Assembly (NCBI RefSeq): GCF_008329645.1
Contig: NZ_CP043474.1
Coordinates: 5,394,001 to 5,458,000 of the forward strand
Origin: Mycolicibacterium grossiae
GTDB lineage: Bacteria > Actinomycetota > Actinomycetes > Mycobacteriales > Mycobacteriaceae
Direction: 5' to 3'
DNA length: 64,000 nucleotides
Shown in pieces: positions 29,659-38,183 of the stretch (the first letter of the stretch is position 1; each line of letters begins with the position of its first letter). The notes below the pieces were generated by a model. It was not told the DNA's origin and did no database searches. It saw only the letters and a list, made by a program, of their open reading frames with translations. The translations under genes and the position numbers were made by a program.

Positions 29659-30329
29659 GGCTGGCGCTGAGGTCCTTCGTGGCGGCCGTGTTCGGTGTCG
29701 CCTTCTTCGGTGTGCTGCTGCTGGTGCCCGCGGGCACGGTCGACTACTGGCAGGCGTGGGTGTTCATCGGCGTGTTCACCGTCGCGTCGTTGGTGCCGAG
29801 CGCCTACCTCGCGGTGCACAGCCCGGAGGCGCTCCGCCGCCGGCTCACCGCCGGCCCGACCGCCGAGACCCGTCCGGTGCAGAAGCTCGTCATGGTCGGT
29901 ACCACCGCGTCGATCGCCGTCGTCCTGGTCGTCAGTGCACTCGACCACCGCTTCGGCTGGTCGACCGTTCCCTCGGCGGTGGTGGTCCTCGGCGACGTCG
30001 CGGTGGTGGCGGGTCTGATCGTCGCGCAGCTCGTCGTCGTCCAGAACGGTTACGCCGCAGCGACGATCACCGTCGAGGACGGTCAGCCGCTGGTCTCGAC
30101 GGGCCTCTACGGCGTGGTGCGCCACCCCATGTACGCCGGCGCACTGGTGATGTTGGCGGGTACGCCGCCGGCGTTGGATTCCTACTGGGGACTCGTGCCG
30201 ATGCTGGCGACCATCCCGATCCTGGCGGTCCGCATCGTCGACGAGGAGCGGATGCTGGTCACCGAACTCGCCGGCTACGACGCGTACACGCGGAGGGTCC
30301 GGTACCGGTTGCTGCCCGGGGTCTGGTGA
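29655..30329 (+). CDS. Isoprenylcysteine carboxyl methyltransferase-like membrane protein (Rv1216c-like)
   Basis: A 224-residue protein with about five membrane helices and the C-terminal GVVRHPMYAGALVM and YDAYTRRVRYRLLPGVW blocks found in the ICMT/PEMT family of membrane methyltransferases. Whether it methylates protein or lipid in bacteria is not known. It is the last gene of the TetR-exporter operon, starting inside the permease stop. In M. tuberculosis the same gene sits at the same place, so the link with export is conserved, although its role is unclear. Confidence 0.75.
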   Translation: MRLALRSFVAAVFGVAFFGVLLLVPAGTVDYWQAWVFIGVFTVASLVPSAYLAVHSPEALRRRLTAGPTAETRPVQKLVMVGTTASIAVVLVVSALDHRFGWSTVPSAVVVLGDVAVVAGLIVAQLVVVQNGYAAATITVEDGQPLVSTGLYGVVRHPMYAGALVMLAGTPPALDSYWGLVPMLATIPILAVRIVDEERMLVTELAGYDAYTRRVRYRLLPGVW

Positions 30330-30332
30330 CCG

Positions 30333-31547
30333 TCAGACCCAGACGCCCTTGCCGACCGCGACGACGCCGCCGGCACTGATCGAGAAGCGCTCGCGGTCCT
30401 TGTCGAGGTCCACGCCGACCATCTCGCCGGGGCCGACGACGACGTTCTTGTCGAGAATGGCGTGCCGGACGACGGCGCCGCGACCGATGCGCACGCCGGG
30501 CATGAGTACGCTGCCCTCGACGATCGCGCCATCGTCGATGACGACGTTGGACGACAGCACCGAGTTGCGCACCGACGCCGCGGAGATGATGCTGCCCGCG
30601 CCGACGACCGACTCCTGTGCCGATCCCCCGTTGACGAACTTCGCGGGCGCCAGGTTGTCCGACTCCCCCATGATCGGCCAGCGCTTGTTGTACAGGTTGA
30701 AGATCGGGTGCACCGACACCAGATCCATGTGCGCGTCGTAGAACGCGTCGAGCGTGCCGACGTCGCGCCAGTAGCCGTGGTCGCGCTCGGTGGACCCGGG
30801 CACCTCGTTGTCCTTGAAGTCGTACACCGCGGCCATCCCGTCGGTGACGAGACGCGGGATGATGTCGCCGCCCATGTCGTGGTCGGAGTGGTCGTCCTCG
30901 GCGTCCGCGCGGATCGCGTCGATGAGCACCTTGGTGGTGAAGATGTAGTTGCCCATCGACACGAACGTCTGCTCGGGGTCGTCGGGGGTGCCCGGCGGGT
31001 TGGCCGGCTTCTCCACGAACTGCCGGATGCGGCCGGACTCGTCGGAGTCGATGCAGCCGAACGCCGACGCCTCCGCACGCGGCACGCGGATGCCGGCCAC
31101 GGTGGCGCCTGCGCCGCTCTCGATGTGGAACTGCAGCATCTGCTCCGGATCCATCCGGTACACGTGGTCGGCACCGAACACCACGATGTAGTCGGGGTCC
31201 TCGTCGTAGATGAGGTTCATCGACTGGTAGATCGCGTCGGCCGAGCCGGTGTACCAGCGCGGGCCGAGCCGCTGCTGCGCCGGCACCGGGGTGATGTACT
31301 CGCCGGCAAGCCCGGAAAGTCGCCAGTTCTGCGAGATGTGCCGGTCCAGCGAATGCGACTTGTATTGCGTGAGAACGCAGATGCGGAGGAAGCGGGCGTT
31401 GACCAGGTTGGACAGCACGAAGTCGATCAGCCGGTAGCCCCCGCCGAAGGGAACCGCGGGCTTGGCCCGGTCGGCGGTCAGCGGGTAGAGCCGTTTGCCC
31501 TCACCGCCGGCCAAGACGATGCCCAGCACGTGTGGCAATTCCCTCAT
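30333..31547 (-). CDS. glgC: ADP-glucose pyrophosphorylase GlgC
   Basis: Makes ADP-glucose from glucose-1-phosphate and ATP, the donor for alpha-glucan and maltose-1-phosphate synthesis. It has 404 residues, the usual length. The nucleotide motif GGEGKRLYPLT is at 14-24, KPAVPFGGGYRLIDFVLSN follows, and the C-terminal left-handed beta-helix carries the typical hexapeptide turns. ATG 31547 has TAGGTT (31554-31559) 6 nt upstream, so a leaderless mRNA is likely. Divergent from glgM with 125 bp between, and convergent with the ICMT-like gene three bases away. Confidence 0.96.
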   Translation of the reverse strand: MRELPHVLGIVLAGGEGKRLYPLTADRAKPAVPFGGGYRLIDFVLSNLVNARFLRICVLTQYKSHSLDRHISQNWRLSGLAGEYITPVPAQQRLGPRWYTGSADAIYQSMNLIYDEDPDYIVVFGADHVYRMDPEQMLQFHIESGAGATVAGIRVPRAEASAFGCIDSDESGRIRQFVEKPANPPGTPDDPEQTFVSMGNYIFTTKVLIDAIRADAEDDHSDHDMGGDIIPRLVTDGMAAVYDFKDNEVPGSTERDHGYWRDVGTLDAFYDAHMDLVSVHPIFNLYNKRWPIMGESDNLAPAKFVNGGSAQESVVGAGSIISAASVRNSVLSSNVVIDDGAIVEGSVLMPGVRIGRGAVVRHAILDKNVVVGPGEMVGVDLDKDRERFSISAGGVVAVGKGVWV

Positions 31548-31553
31548 GTCTCA

Positions 31554-31665
31554 AACCTATCGGCCGTCACGAACGGAGGCCAGCCATTCGCGGGGATCGG
31601 GGCGCGCGTCGGGCCCGGCGACACCGGATCCCGGGATGGTGTGGCGCCGCGGCGACCACTACCGT
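31554..31665. promoter_or_regulatory. Divergent leaderless promoters of glgC and glgM
   Basis: TAGGTT on the minus strand (31554-31559) is 6 nt upstream of glgC ATG 31547. TACCGT on the plus strand (31660-31665) is 7 nt upstream of glgM ATG 31673. The pair shares a 125-bp intergenic region, suggesting joint control of alpha-glucan precursor synthesis. Confidence 0.5.
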
Positions 31666-31672
31666 CGAGGGC

Positions 31673-32848
31673 ATGCGGGTGGCGATGATGACCAGAGAAT
31701 ATCCGCCCGAGGTGTACGGCGGCGCCGGCGTCCACGTCACCGAACTCGTCGCCCAGCTCCGGCGGCTGTGCGAAGTGGACGTGCACTGCATGGGCGCCGA
31801 CCGGCCCGGCGAGCCCGACGTCTACGTCGCCCGCCCCGATCCCGCGCTCACCGGCGCCAACGCCGCGCTGTCCACGCTGTCGGCGGACCTCGTCATGGTC
31901 GACGCCGCCGCCGGCGCGACGGTGGTGCACTCGCACACCTGGTATGCCGGGATGGCCGGGCACCTGGCGGCGCTGCTGCACGGCGTGCCGCACGTGCTGA
32001 CGGCCCACTCGCTGGAACCGCTGCGGCCGTGGAAGGCCGAACAGCTCGGCGGTGGCTACCGGATCTCGTCGTGGGTGGAGCGCACCGCCGTGGAGGCGGC
32101 CGACGCCGTGATCGCCGTCAGCTCCGGCATGCGCGCCGACGTGCTGCGGACCTACCCGGCGCTGAATCCCGACCGCGTGCACGTCGTGCGCAACGGCATC
32201 GACACCGAGGTGTGGCATCCGGCGGCACCCGATCCCGAGCAGTCGGTGCTGGCCGAACTCGGCGTCGACCCGACACGGCCCATCGTGGCGTTCGTCGGTC
32301 GCATCACGCGGCAGAAGGGCGTGGCGCACCTGGTCGCCGCGGCGCACCGCTTCGCCCCCGACGCCCAGCTGGTGCTGTGCGCCGGCGCGCCGGACACCCC
32401 GGAGATCGCCGCGGAGGTCCGTACCGCGGTCGAGCGGCTGCAGGACGGCCGGTCCGGCGTGTTCTGGGTGCAGGAGATGCTGCCGACCGCGAAGATCCGC
32501 GAGATCCTCTCGGCGGCAACGGTCTTCGTGTGCCCGTCGGTGTACGAGCCGCTGGGCATCGTGAACCTGGAGGCCATGGCCTGCGGGACGGCGGTGGTGG
32601 CGTCCGACGTCGGCGGCATCCCGGAGGTGGTCGACAACGGCGAGACCGGCCTGCTGGTGCACTACGACGCCGACGACGCGGCGGGCTTCGAGGCCGGACT
32701 GGCCGACGCGGTCAACGACCTGCTCGCCGATCCCGACCGCGCGGCCCGGTACGGGCGCACCGGCCGGCAGCGGTGCATCGACGAGTTCTCCTGGGCGTCG
32801 ATCGCCGAGCAGACGTTGGAGATCTACCGCGCGGTCACCTCGACATGA
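31673..32848 (+). CDS. glgM: Alpha-maltose-1-phosphate synthase GlgM (GT4 glycosyltransferase)
   Basis: Joins ADP-glucose and glucose-1-phosphate to make maltose-1-phosphate, which feeds GlgE alpha-glucan synthesis. It is a GT-B fold enzyme of 391 residues. The N-terminal EYPPEVYGGAGVHVTELV motif at 9-26 and the C-terminal FVCPSVYEPLGIVNLEAM block near 284-301 are those of the GT4 family, including the catalytic-site glutamate in YEPLG. Older annotation calls it glycogen synthase GlgA. ATG 31673 is supported by a leaderless -10. It is followed by a hairpin shared with the convergent DUF3117 gene. Confidence 0.93.
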   Translation: MRVAMMTREYPPEVYGGAGVHVTELVAQLRRLCEVDVHCMGADRPGEPDVYVARPDPALTGANAALSTLSADLVMVDAAAGATVVHSHTWYAGMAGHLAALLHGVPHVLTAHSLEPLRPWKAEQLGGGYRISSWVERTAVEAADAVIAVSSGMRADVLRTYPALNPDRVHVVRNGIDTEVWHPAAPDPEQSVLAELGVDPTRPIVAFVGRITRQKGVAHLVAAAHRFAPDAQLVLCAGAPDTPEIAAEVRTAVERLQDGRSGVFWVQEMLPTAKIREILSAATVFVCPSVYEPLGIVNLEAMACGTAVVASDVGGIPEVVDNGETGLLVHYDADDAAGFEAGLADAVNDLLADPDRAARYGRTGRQRCIDEFSWASIAEQTLEIYRAVTST

Positions 32849-32851
32849 CGG

Positions 32852-32892
32852 ACGGCGTGACGGCTCGCGCTGAACGCGGCCCGTCACGCCGT
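32852..32892. terminator. Bidirectional hairpin terminator between glgM and DUF3117
   Basis: ACGGCGTGACGG (32852-32863) and CCGTCACGCCGT (32881-32892) form a perfect 12-bp stem with a 17-nt loop, placed between the convergent ends of glgM and the DUF3117 gene. No U-tract follows. Confidence 0.6.
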
Positions 32893-32911
32893 GCGTGTAG
32901 CCCGGGTGTGG

Positions 32912-33079
32912 CTAGCTGGTGACGTTCTTCAGTTCGTCGCCGAGAGCGGCGGCTTCGTCCGGAGTCAGTTCGACGACCAGGCGCCCACCACCCTCCAGTG
33001 GTACGCGCATCACGATGCCCCGCCCCTCCTTGGTTGCTTCCAGTGGACCGTCGCCGGTCCGGGGCTTCATCGCCGCCAT
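32912..33079 (-). CDS. DUF3117 small protein (Rv1211-like)
   Basis: A 55-residue cytosolic protein matching the actinobacterial DUF3117 family, with MKPRTGDGPLEATKEGRGIV at 4-23 and LVVELTPDEAAALGDEL near 34-50. Function is unknown. ATG 33079 (MAAMKP) has a good Shine-Dalgarno, GGAGGG, and the ATG at 33070 is the alternative. Its promoter region carries an 11-bp-spaced CTGAAC direct repeat like that upstream of sigE. Confidence 0.9.
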   Translation of the reverse strand: MAAMKPRTGDGPLEATKEGRGIVMRVPLEGGGRLVVELTPDEAAALGDELKNVTS

Positions 33080-33163
33080 CGAGTGCTCCCTCCGCACTGT
33101 GCCGGCCCGCGGCAGCGGACCGATCCGGGCCGGGGCCGTTACACCCGTCGACAGCTCCCGGCA

Positions 33164-33180
33164 CTGAACTGCATCTGAAC
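33164..33180 (-). promoter_or_regulatory. Direct repeat upstream of the DUF3117 gene, sigE-like
   Basis: CTGAAC occurs at 33164-33169 and 33175-33180, 11 bp apart. This is one helical turn, so a tandem-dimer response regulator is suggested. Orientation relative to the gene is the same as for the sigE repeat at 25543-25559. Confidence 0.45.
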
Positions 33181-33261
33181 TTCCTACATTGTTCCCTATT
33201 CCGGCCGTTCGGTGTGCAAAGACCCGGGTAAGCGCCGTTCGGGAGCGTCGCGGGGCGCGCG

Positions 33262-33867
33262 TCAGCCGCGCGGTGGTACGAAGCAGCCGGCGACGTGGTC
33301 GTCCACCATGCCCGTCGCCTGCATCAGCGCATACGCCGTCGTCGGGCCGACGAACCGGAACCCGCGCCGTTTCAGTTCCCGTGCCATCGCCGTCGACTCG
33401 GGTGTCACCGCGGGCACGTCGGCCAGCGTGGCGGGTCGCGGCCGGGTGGGAGGCGCGAAGGACCACAGCAGCTCGCCGAGGTCGGTGCCCTCCTCGGCGA
33501 GCGCGACGGCCGCCTCGGCATTGGCGATCGTGGCCACGATCTTCGCGCGGTTGCGGACGATGCCGGCGTCGGCCAGCAGCCGCTCGACGTCGGTCTCGGT
33601 GAACGTCGCCACCCGGGCGGCGTCGAAGTCGGCGAAGGCCCGCCGGAAGTTCTCCCGCTTGCGCAGGATGGTCAGCCACGACAGCCCACTCTGGAAGGCC
33701 TCCAGCGACATCCGTTCGAACAGGTCGCGGGCGTCGTGCAGCGGCCGGCCCCACTCGGTGTCGTGATAGGTCCGGTACAGGACGGAATCGGCGGCGTCCC
33801 AACGAGGGCCGGTGAAGTCCGCCCACCCGCAGCGGACCCGTCCGTCGCCGCCGGCGGCCACGGTCAC
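33262..33867 (-). CDS. tag: DNA-3-methyladenine glycosylase I
   Basis: Excises 3-methyladenine from alkylated DNA. It is 201 residues, normal for the family. Zinc ligands are visible: C13 at the start (RCGWA), H in YHDTEWG near 34, and HVAGC near the C-terminus. The helical core has LEAFQSGLSWLTILRKR near residues 55-71. GTG 33867 overlaps the upstream DivIVA-like gene by 4 nt (GTGA), so they are coupled. Confidence 0.93.
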   Translation of the reverse strand: MTVAAGGDGRVRCGWADFTGPRWDAADSVLYRTYHDTEWGRPLHDARDLFERMSLEAFQSGLSWLTILRKRENFRRAFADFDAARVATFTETDVERLLADAGIVRNRAKIVATIANAEAAVALAEEGTDLGELLWSFAPPTRPRPATLADVPAVTPESTAMARELKRRGFRFVGPTTAYALMQATGMVDDHVAGCFVPPRG

Positions 33868-34316
33868 CGCCGGTCCGCAGCGCCGTCGGCCGGAACGTCG
33901 GCGTCGTCGTGCGGTGGCGCGTCGTGCGGTGCCGCGTCGTTCGGTACTGCGTCGTGCGGTGCCGCGTCGTGCGGTACTGCGTCGTGCGGTGTTGAGTCGT
34001 GCGGTGCTGCGTCGGGGTCGGCGATGCCGTGGGTCCCGCGCACCGCCGTCAGTTCGCCGCGTAGCTGGTCTAGTTCGGCGCCGAGCCGGTCGAGCACCCA
34101 GTCGACCTCACTGGCCTTGTAACCCCGCAGCGCCTGGGTGAACCTGACCGCCTCGACGTCGGCCCCGGTCACCCCGGACGCCGGCAGCACCGTGGCCGTG
34201 GTCTCGCGCGGCAGCGGAGGCAGCCGCTCGCCGCGACCGAACACCACGGTGCCGATGCCGAACAGCACGACGGCCACCAGGATCAGGACGACCAGGTACA
34301 GCAGGATCAGGGTCAC
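33864..34316 (-). CDS. DivIVA-domain membrane protein with (PHDAx)n tail
   Basis: A 150-residue protein. An N-terminal membrane helix (about 3-25) is followed by a DivIVA-like coiled-coil segment (about 50-95, VEAVRFTQALRGYKASEVDW). The last 50 residues are about seven repeats of a PHD-containing pentapeptide, encoded by a 15-bp tandem repeat (33904-34008). From memory it is close to Rv1209 in position. A role in polar growth is inferred from the DivIVA domain only. The start is GTG. Confidence 0.72.
   Translation of the reverse strand: MTLILLYLVVLILVAVVLFGIGTVVFGRGERLPPLPRETTATVLPASGVTGADVEAVRFTQALRGYKASEVDWVLDRLGAELDQLRGELTAVRGTHGIADPDAAPHDSTPHDAVPHDAAPHDAVPNDAAPHDAPPHDDADVPADGAADRR
33904..34008. 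repeat. 15-bp tandem repeat encoding PHDAx
   Basis: Seven 15-bp units of the form GCGTCGTGCGGTRYY run from 33904 to 34008. They differ mainly in the last two or three bases and one TTC variant. Since 15 is divisible by three, copy changes keep the reading frame and only lengthen or shorten the protein tail. Confidence 0.85.
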
Positions 34317-34428
34317 GGCGTCGATACTGCCTCAGGGGTCGGACGCGGCGCTGAACCCGGGTCCGTCGCCGACGGTACCAGTGACTGTGCCAGTGCCAGT
34401 GACGGTGCCGGGGCCGGGGCCGGCGGCG

Positions 34429-35370
34429 CTACGGGCGCAGCGTGTTCATCGGCGGACGGTCGGCCAGCGACACCGACGTGGTCCGCGCGGTGTAGTCGTC
34501 GCCGTCGGCGAAGAACTGGGTGAGGCCCATGCCGGAGTCATCGATGCCGCAGCGCGTCAGCAGCGTGGCGATCACCTGCCGGCTCATGGCCGCGAGTTCG
34601 GTCAGCGGGCGGTTGCGGTGAGTGCGGACGCCGAGGTTCACCTGGGCGATGGCATCGAGCCCCAGCCGGTCGTAGGTGTCGACCAGCAGGCCGATCTCGA
34701 CGCCGTATCCCGGCGCGAACGGCACCGAGGTCAGCAGCTCGCGCGTGCCGGCGTACTCGCCGCCGAGCGGCTGCAGCAGGCACGTCAGCTCCGGGCGCAG
34801 TGCGGCCAACAGCGGGCGGGCCACCAGCTCGGTGACGCGTCCGCCGCCGTTGGCGTCCTCGCTGCCGCTCACCTTCAGGGGCCGCCGGTAGAAGCCCTTG
34901 ACCAGGTGCACGCCGTCGGTGGTCAGCAGCGGGCCGAGGAGCTTCGGCACGAACATCGGGTCCGGGTCGATCAGGTCGGAGTCGACGAACGCGACGAGGT
35001 CACCGGTGGTCGCGGCGAGCGAACGCCACAGCACCTCGCCCTTGCCCGGCTGCGGCGCCACCTCCGGCAGGGCCGCCTCGCGGCTGATCACCCGCGCCCC
35101 GGCGGCCACCGCGCGGATCTCGGTGTCGTCGGTCGAGCCGGAGTCCAGCACGATCAGCTCGTCGACCAGACCACCCAGCAGCGGGGTGATCGTCTCGACG
35201 ACCGAGGCGACCGTCTCCTCCTCGTTGAGCGCCGGCAGCACCACCGAGACGGTGCGCCCGCGCTTGGCGGCTTCGAGTTCGGCGACCGTCCACATCGGCC
35301 GACGCCAGCTGTGGTCGGTGAGCCAGCGGTGCCCCGACACGGCGTCGGTCAGTTCGGGTGTGATGCTCAT
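34429..35370 (-). CDS. gpgS: Glucosyl-3-phosphoglycerate synthase GpgS
   Basis: Transfers glucose from UDP-glucose to 3-phosphoglycerate, the first step of glucosylglycerate and methylglucose lipopolysaccharide synthesis. It is 313 residues, with a GT-A fold. The N-terminal segment SVVLPALNEEETVASVVETI at about 42-61 and the metal-binding DSD in AFVDSDLIDP near 133-142 are characteristic. The C-terminus has a TRCGIDDSG segment. ATG 35370 overlaps the folP2 stop (ATGA), so the two are coupled. Confidence 0.94.
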   Translation of the reverse strand: MSITPELTDAVSGHRWLTDHSWRRPMWTVAELEAAKRGRTVSVVLPALNEEETVASVVETITPLLGGLVDELIVLDSGSTDDTEIRAVAAGARVISREAALPEVAPQPGKGEVLWRSLAATTGDLVAFVDSDLIDPDPMFVPKLLGPLLTTDGVHLVKGFYRRPLKVSGSEDANGGGRVTELVARPLLAALRPELTCLLQPLGGEYAGTRELLTSVPFAPGYGVEIGLLVDTYDRLGLDAIAQVNLGVRTHRNRPLTELAAMSRQVIATLLTRCGIDDSGMGLTQFFADGDDYTARTTSVSLADRPPMNTLRP

Positions 35371-36251
35371 GCCAGTCCCCTTACGGTCCGCGCCGGTGGT
35401 CGCACGCCCTGGATCGACGCGACCATGTCGAGCACGCGTCGAGTGGGTCCGACCTCGTGCACGCGGAACATGGCGGCACCGGCTGCGGCGGCGAGCGCGG
35501 TTGCGGCCAAGGTGCCCTCGAGCCGTTCGGTCAAACCCACGCCCAAAGTCTCCCCGACGAAGTCCTTGTTGCTCAGTGCCATCAGGACGGGCCATCCAGT
35601 TTTTACAAGGTCTTCCACGTGCCGCAACAAAGTAAGACCGTGATGAGTGTTCTTGCCGAAATCGTGGGTCGGATCGACGAGGATCGCGTCCCTCGCGACG
35701 CCCGCGGCGACCGCCCGTTCGGCGGCGGTGGTGACTTCGGCGACCACGTCGTCGACGACGCCGCGCGTGGTGGTGCCGTACTCCACGCGGAACGGCCGGG
35801 TGCGCGGCACCGCCCCGCCGGTGTGCGAGCAGACCAGCCCGGCGCCGTGCCGGGCGGCGACGTCGACCAGCTCCGGGTCCGCGCCGCCCCAGGTGTCGTT
35901 GACGATGTCGGCGCCCGCCGCGCACGCACGGTCGGCGACGGCCGCGCGCCAGGTGTCGACGCTGATCAGTTGGTCGGGGTAGGCGCCGCGCAGCCACTCG
36001 ATGAACGGCACCACCCGCGCGATCTCCTCGTCGGCGTCCACGGTGCTGCCCGGCCCGGCCTTCACGCCGCCGACGTCGATCACGTCGGCGCCCTCGGCGA
36101 TCACCCGGTGCACCGCGTCCATGGCGGCGCCGTCGGCGAAGGTGGCGCCGCGGTCGTAGAAGGAGTCCGGCGTGCGGTTGACGATCGCCATGATCATCGA
36201 CCGGTCACCGGCGACGGGCCGGCCGAGGAACCTCCCCGATGAGGTGTACAC
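35367..36251 (-). CDS. folP2: Dihydropteroate-synthase-like protein FolP2
   Basis: A 294-residue TIM-barrel protein of the DHPS family, with IMAIVNRTPDSFYDRG at 20-35 and DVIDVGGVKAGPGS near 55-68. It also has NDTWGG and HDFGKNTHH. The second dihydropteroate synthase of mycobacteria is reported to lack the activity of FolP1, and its real function is open; the name is by homology. GTG 36251 has TAGCCT (36258-36263) 6 nt upstream, predicting a leaderless transcript. A perfect 18-bp-stem hairpin separates it from fadD6. Confidence 0.88.
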   Translation of the reverse strand: MYTSSGRFLGRPVAGDRSMIMAIVNRTPDSFYDRGATFADGAAMDAVHRVIAEGADVIDVGGVKAGPGSTVDADEEIARVVPFIEWLRGAYPDQLISVDTWRAAVADRACAAGADIVNDTWGGADPELVDVAARHGAGLVCSHTGGAVPRTRPFRVEYGTTTRGVVDDVVAEVTTAAERAVAAGVARDAILVDPTHDFGKNTHHGLTLLRHVEDLVKTGWPVLMALSNKDFVGETLGVGLTERLEGTLAATALAAAAGAAMFRVHEVGPTRRVLDMVASIQGVRPPARTVRGLA

Positions 36252-36257
36252 GTTCCC

Positions 36258-36263
36258 AGGCTA
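36258..36263 (-). promoter_or_regulatory. Leaderless -10 for folP2
   Basis: On the minus strand TAGCCT lies 6 nt before GTG 36251, downstream of the hairpin at 36273-36322. It gives the folP2-gpgS pair its own promoter. Confidence 0.5.
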
Positions 36264-36272
36264 GCCACTAGC

Positions 36273-36322
36273 GATTTCGGCGCGCTTTCCCATCGTCAGC
36301 GATCGGAAAGCGCGCCGAAATC
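36273..36322. terminator. Strong 18-bp-stem hairpin after fadD6
   Basis: GATTTCGGCGCGCTTTCC (36273-36290) and GGAAAGCGCGCCGAAATC (36305-36322) are perfect reverse complements with a 14-nt loop. The position, just after the fadD6 stop and before folP2, is that of a terminator. No U-tract follows on the minus strand, and the symmetry means it could work in either direction. Confidence 0.7.
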
Positions 36323-36335
36323 ACGCGGTGACGGG

Positions 36336-38150
36336 CTACTTGTTGGCGGGGCGCTTGCCGTCGACGACTTCCTGGGGGTAGTCGTCGTAAAACTCCACGT
36401 AGCCCTCGTCGCGGCCGGCGAGCACGTAGATCGGGTCGTCGATGGTGCCGGCGTCCTCGTCACCCTCCCCGGACTCGCCGCCGTAGCCCTCCTTGCGCAG
36501 GTCGACCTTCTGGCTCTTGAAGGTCGAGGTGTGCGCGAGTTCGGTGACGACGCGGACGAACAGCGGGATGGCGTAACCCGGCAGGTGCTCGTAGGCGACC
36601 TTGGCCAGCGCCTTGCCGTCGAACTCCTTGCCCTCCTTGAGCTGCAGCGCCACCATGCCGGCGCGGCCGCCCGCGCCCGGCACCTCGACGCCGAACACCG
36701 TGGCCTCCTCGACCTGCGGGTCGAGCGACACCGCGGCCTCGACCTCGGTGGTGGCGACGTTCTCGCCCTTCCAGCGGAACGTGTCGCCGAGGCGGTCGGT
36801 GAACGCGGCGTGGCCGAACCCCTGCGAGCGCATCAGGTCGCCGGTGTTGAACCAGACGTCGCCGTCCTTGAAGGCGTTGCGCACCAACTTCTTCTCGGTG
36901 GCGTCCTTGTCGGTGTAACCGTCGAACGGCTGGAAGTTGCTCACCTTGCTCAGCAGCAGCCCCGGCTCGCCGGTCTTCACCTTGCGGACCCGGCCGTCGT
37001 CGCCGCGCAGCGGTTCACCCGACTCGCCGTCGTACTCGACGAAGGCGATGGGCGACGGGCAGATCCCCGTGGTCTTGTCGATGTTGAAGACGTTGAGGAA
37101 GGCGGTGTTTCCCTCACTGGCGGCGTAGAACTCGCACACCCGCTTGATGCCGAAGCGCGACGTGAAGTCGTCCCAGATCGCCGGGCGCAGGCCGTTGCCG
37201 CAGATGACGCGGACGCGGTGCTTGCGGTCGGTCGGCTTCTCCGGCTGGTTGAGCAGGTAGGTGCAGATCTCGCCGATGTAGACGAAGGCCGTGGCGTCGT
37301 AGTCGATGACGTCGTCCCAGAACTTCGACGCGGAGAACGACTTGCCCAGCGCCAGCGTGGCGCCGGCATTGATCACCGACGAGCAGGCGACCGTCAGCGC
37401 GTTGTTGTGGTACAGCGGCAGGCAGCAGTACAGGGTGTCGTCACTGGTCAGCCGCATGCCGAGCCCGCCGAAACCGGCCAGCGCGCGCAGCCAGCGGTAG
37501 TGCGTCATGACGCTGGCCTTGGGCATGCCGGTGGTGCCCGAGGTGAAGATGTAGAAGGCCTTGTCCTTGGCCAGCACGGCCGCGGTCGCCGCCGGGTTGG
37601 TGGTCGGCGCGGTGGCGGCGAGCTGCTGCACGTCGTCGATGGTCATCAGGCCGTCGGTCTCGGCGCCGCACTCGGTGATCGGCTCGACGAGGTCGGTGTC
37701 GGCGACGATGGCGCGTGCCTTCAGCAGCCCGATGCTGTGCTCGAGCACCTTGCCGCGCTGGTGGTAGTTGAGCATCCCGGCGACCGCACCGCACTTGACG
37801 GCGGCCAGCATCAACAGCACCGAGTGCGGCGAGTTGCGCAGCATGATGCCGACGACGTCGCCGTGCCCGACGCCCTTGGCGGCGAGCACCGCGGCGTAGC
37901 GGTTCACCGTCTCGTTGGCCTCGCGGTAGGTGATGGCTTCGTCGCCGAACCGGATGAAGACGTTGTCGCCGAAGCGGGCGGCGCGGTCCTGGAAGACCTT
38001 GCCGATCGACGTCTTGGCCGAGGGCCGGGCGAGGAAGCCCGTGACGGCGCCGCGCACGATGGCGGGCGCGTCCAGCAGTAGGCCGGGCAGACGAGGGGCG
38101 ATGTCGAGGAGCCCGACGTTGCTACGCGTTCCCGAGTTCTGGTCGCTCAT
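36336..38150 (-). CDS. fadD6: Long-chain acyl-CoA synthetase FadD6-type
   Basis: Activates fatty acids to acyl-CoA using ATP. The 604-residue protein belongs to the FATP/very-long-chain acyl-CoA synthetase group. The AMP-binding P-loop FTSGTTGMPKA is near 200-212, GNGLRP near 315, and the hinge region GDTFRWKGENVATTEVE near 455-470. ATG 38150 has TAGGGT (38159-38164) 8 nt upstream, likely leaderless. It is followed by an 18-bp-stem hairpin, so it is probably monocistronic. Confidence 0.9.
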   Translation of the reverse strand: MSDQNSGTRSNVGLLDIAPRLPGLLLDAPAIVRGAVTGFLARPSAKTSIGKVFQDRAARFGDNVFIRFGDEAITYREANETVNRYAAVLAAKGVGHGDVVGIMLRNSPHSVLLMLAAVKCGAVAGMLNYHQRGKVLEHSIGLLKARAIVADTDLVEPITECGAETDGLMTIDDVQQLAATAPTTNPAATAAVLAKDKAFYIFTSGTTGMPKASVMTHYRWLRALAGFGGLGMRLTSDDTLYCCLPLYHNNALTVACSSVINAGATLALGKSFSASKFWDDVIDYDATAFVYIGEICTYLLNQPEKPTDRKHRVRVICGNGLRPAIWDDFTSRFGIKRVCEFYAASEGNTAFLNVFNIDKTTGICPSPIAFVEYDGESGEPLRGDDGRVRKVKTGEPGLLLSKVSNFQPFDGYTDKDATEKKLVRNAFKDGDVWFNTGDLMRSQGFGHAAFTDRLGDTFRWKGENVATTEVEAAVSLDPQVEEATVFGVEVPGAGGRAGMVALQLKEGKEFDGKALAKVAYEHLPGYAIPLFVRVVTELAHTSTFKSQKVDLRKEGYGGESGEGDEDAGTIDDPIYVLAGRDEGYVEFYDDYPQEVVDGKRPANK

Positions 38151-38183
38151 GGCCGTCCACCCTATCTGCGCGGGTGGGCGGCA

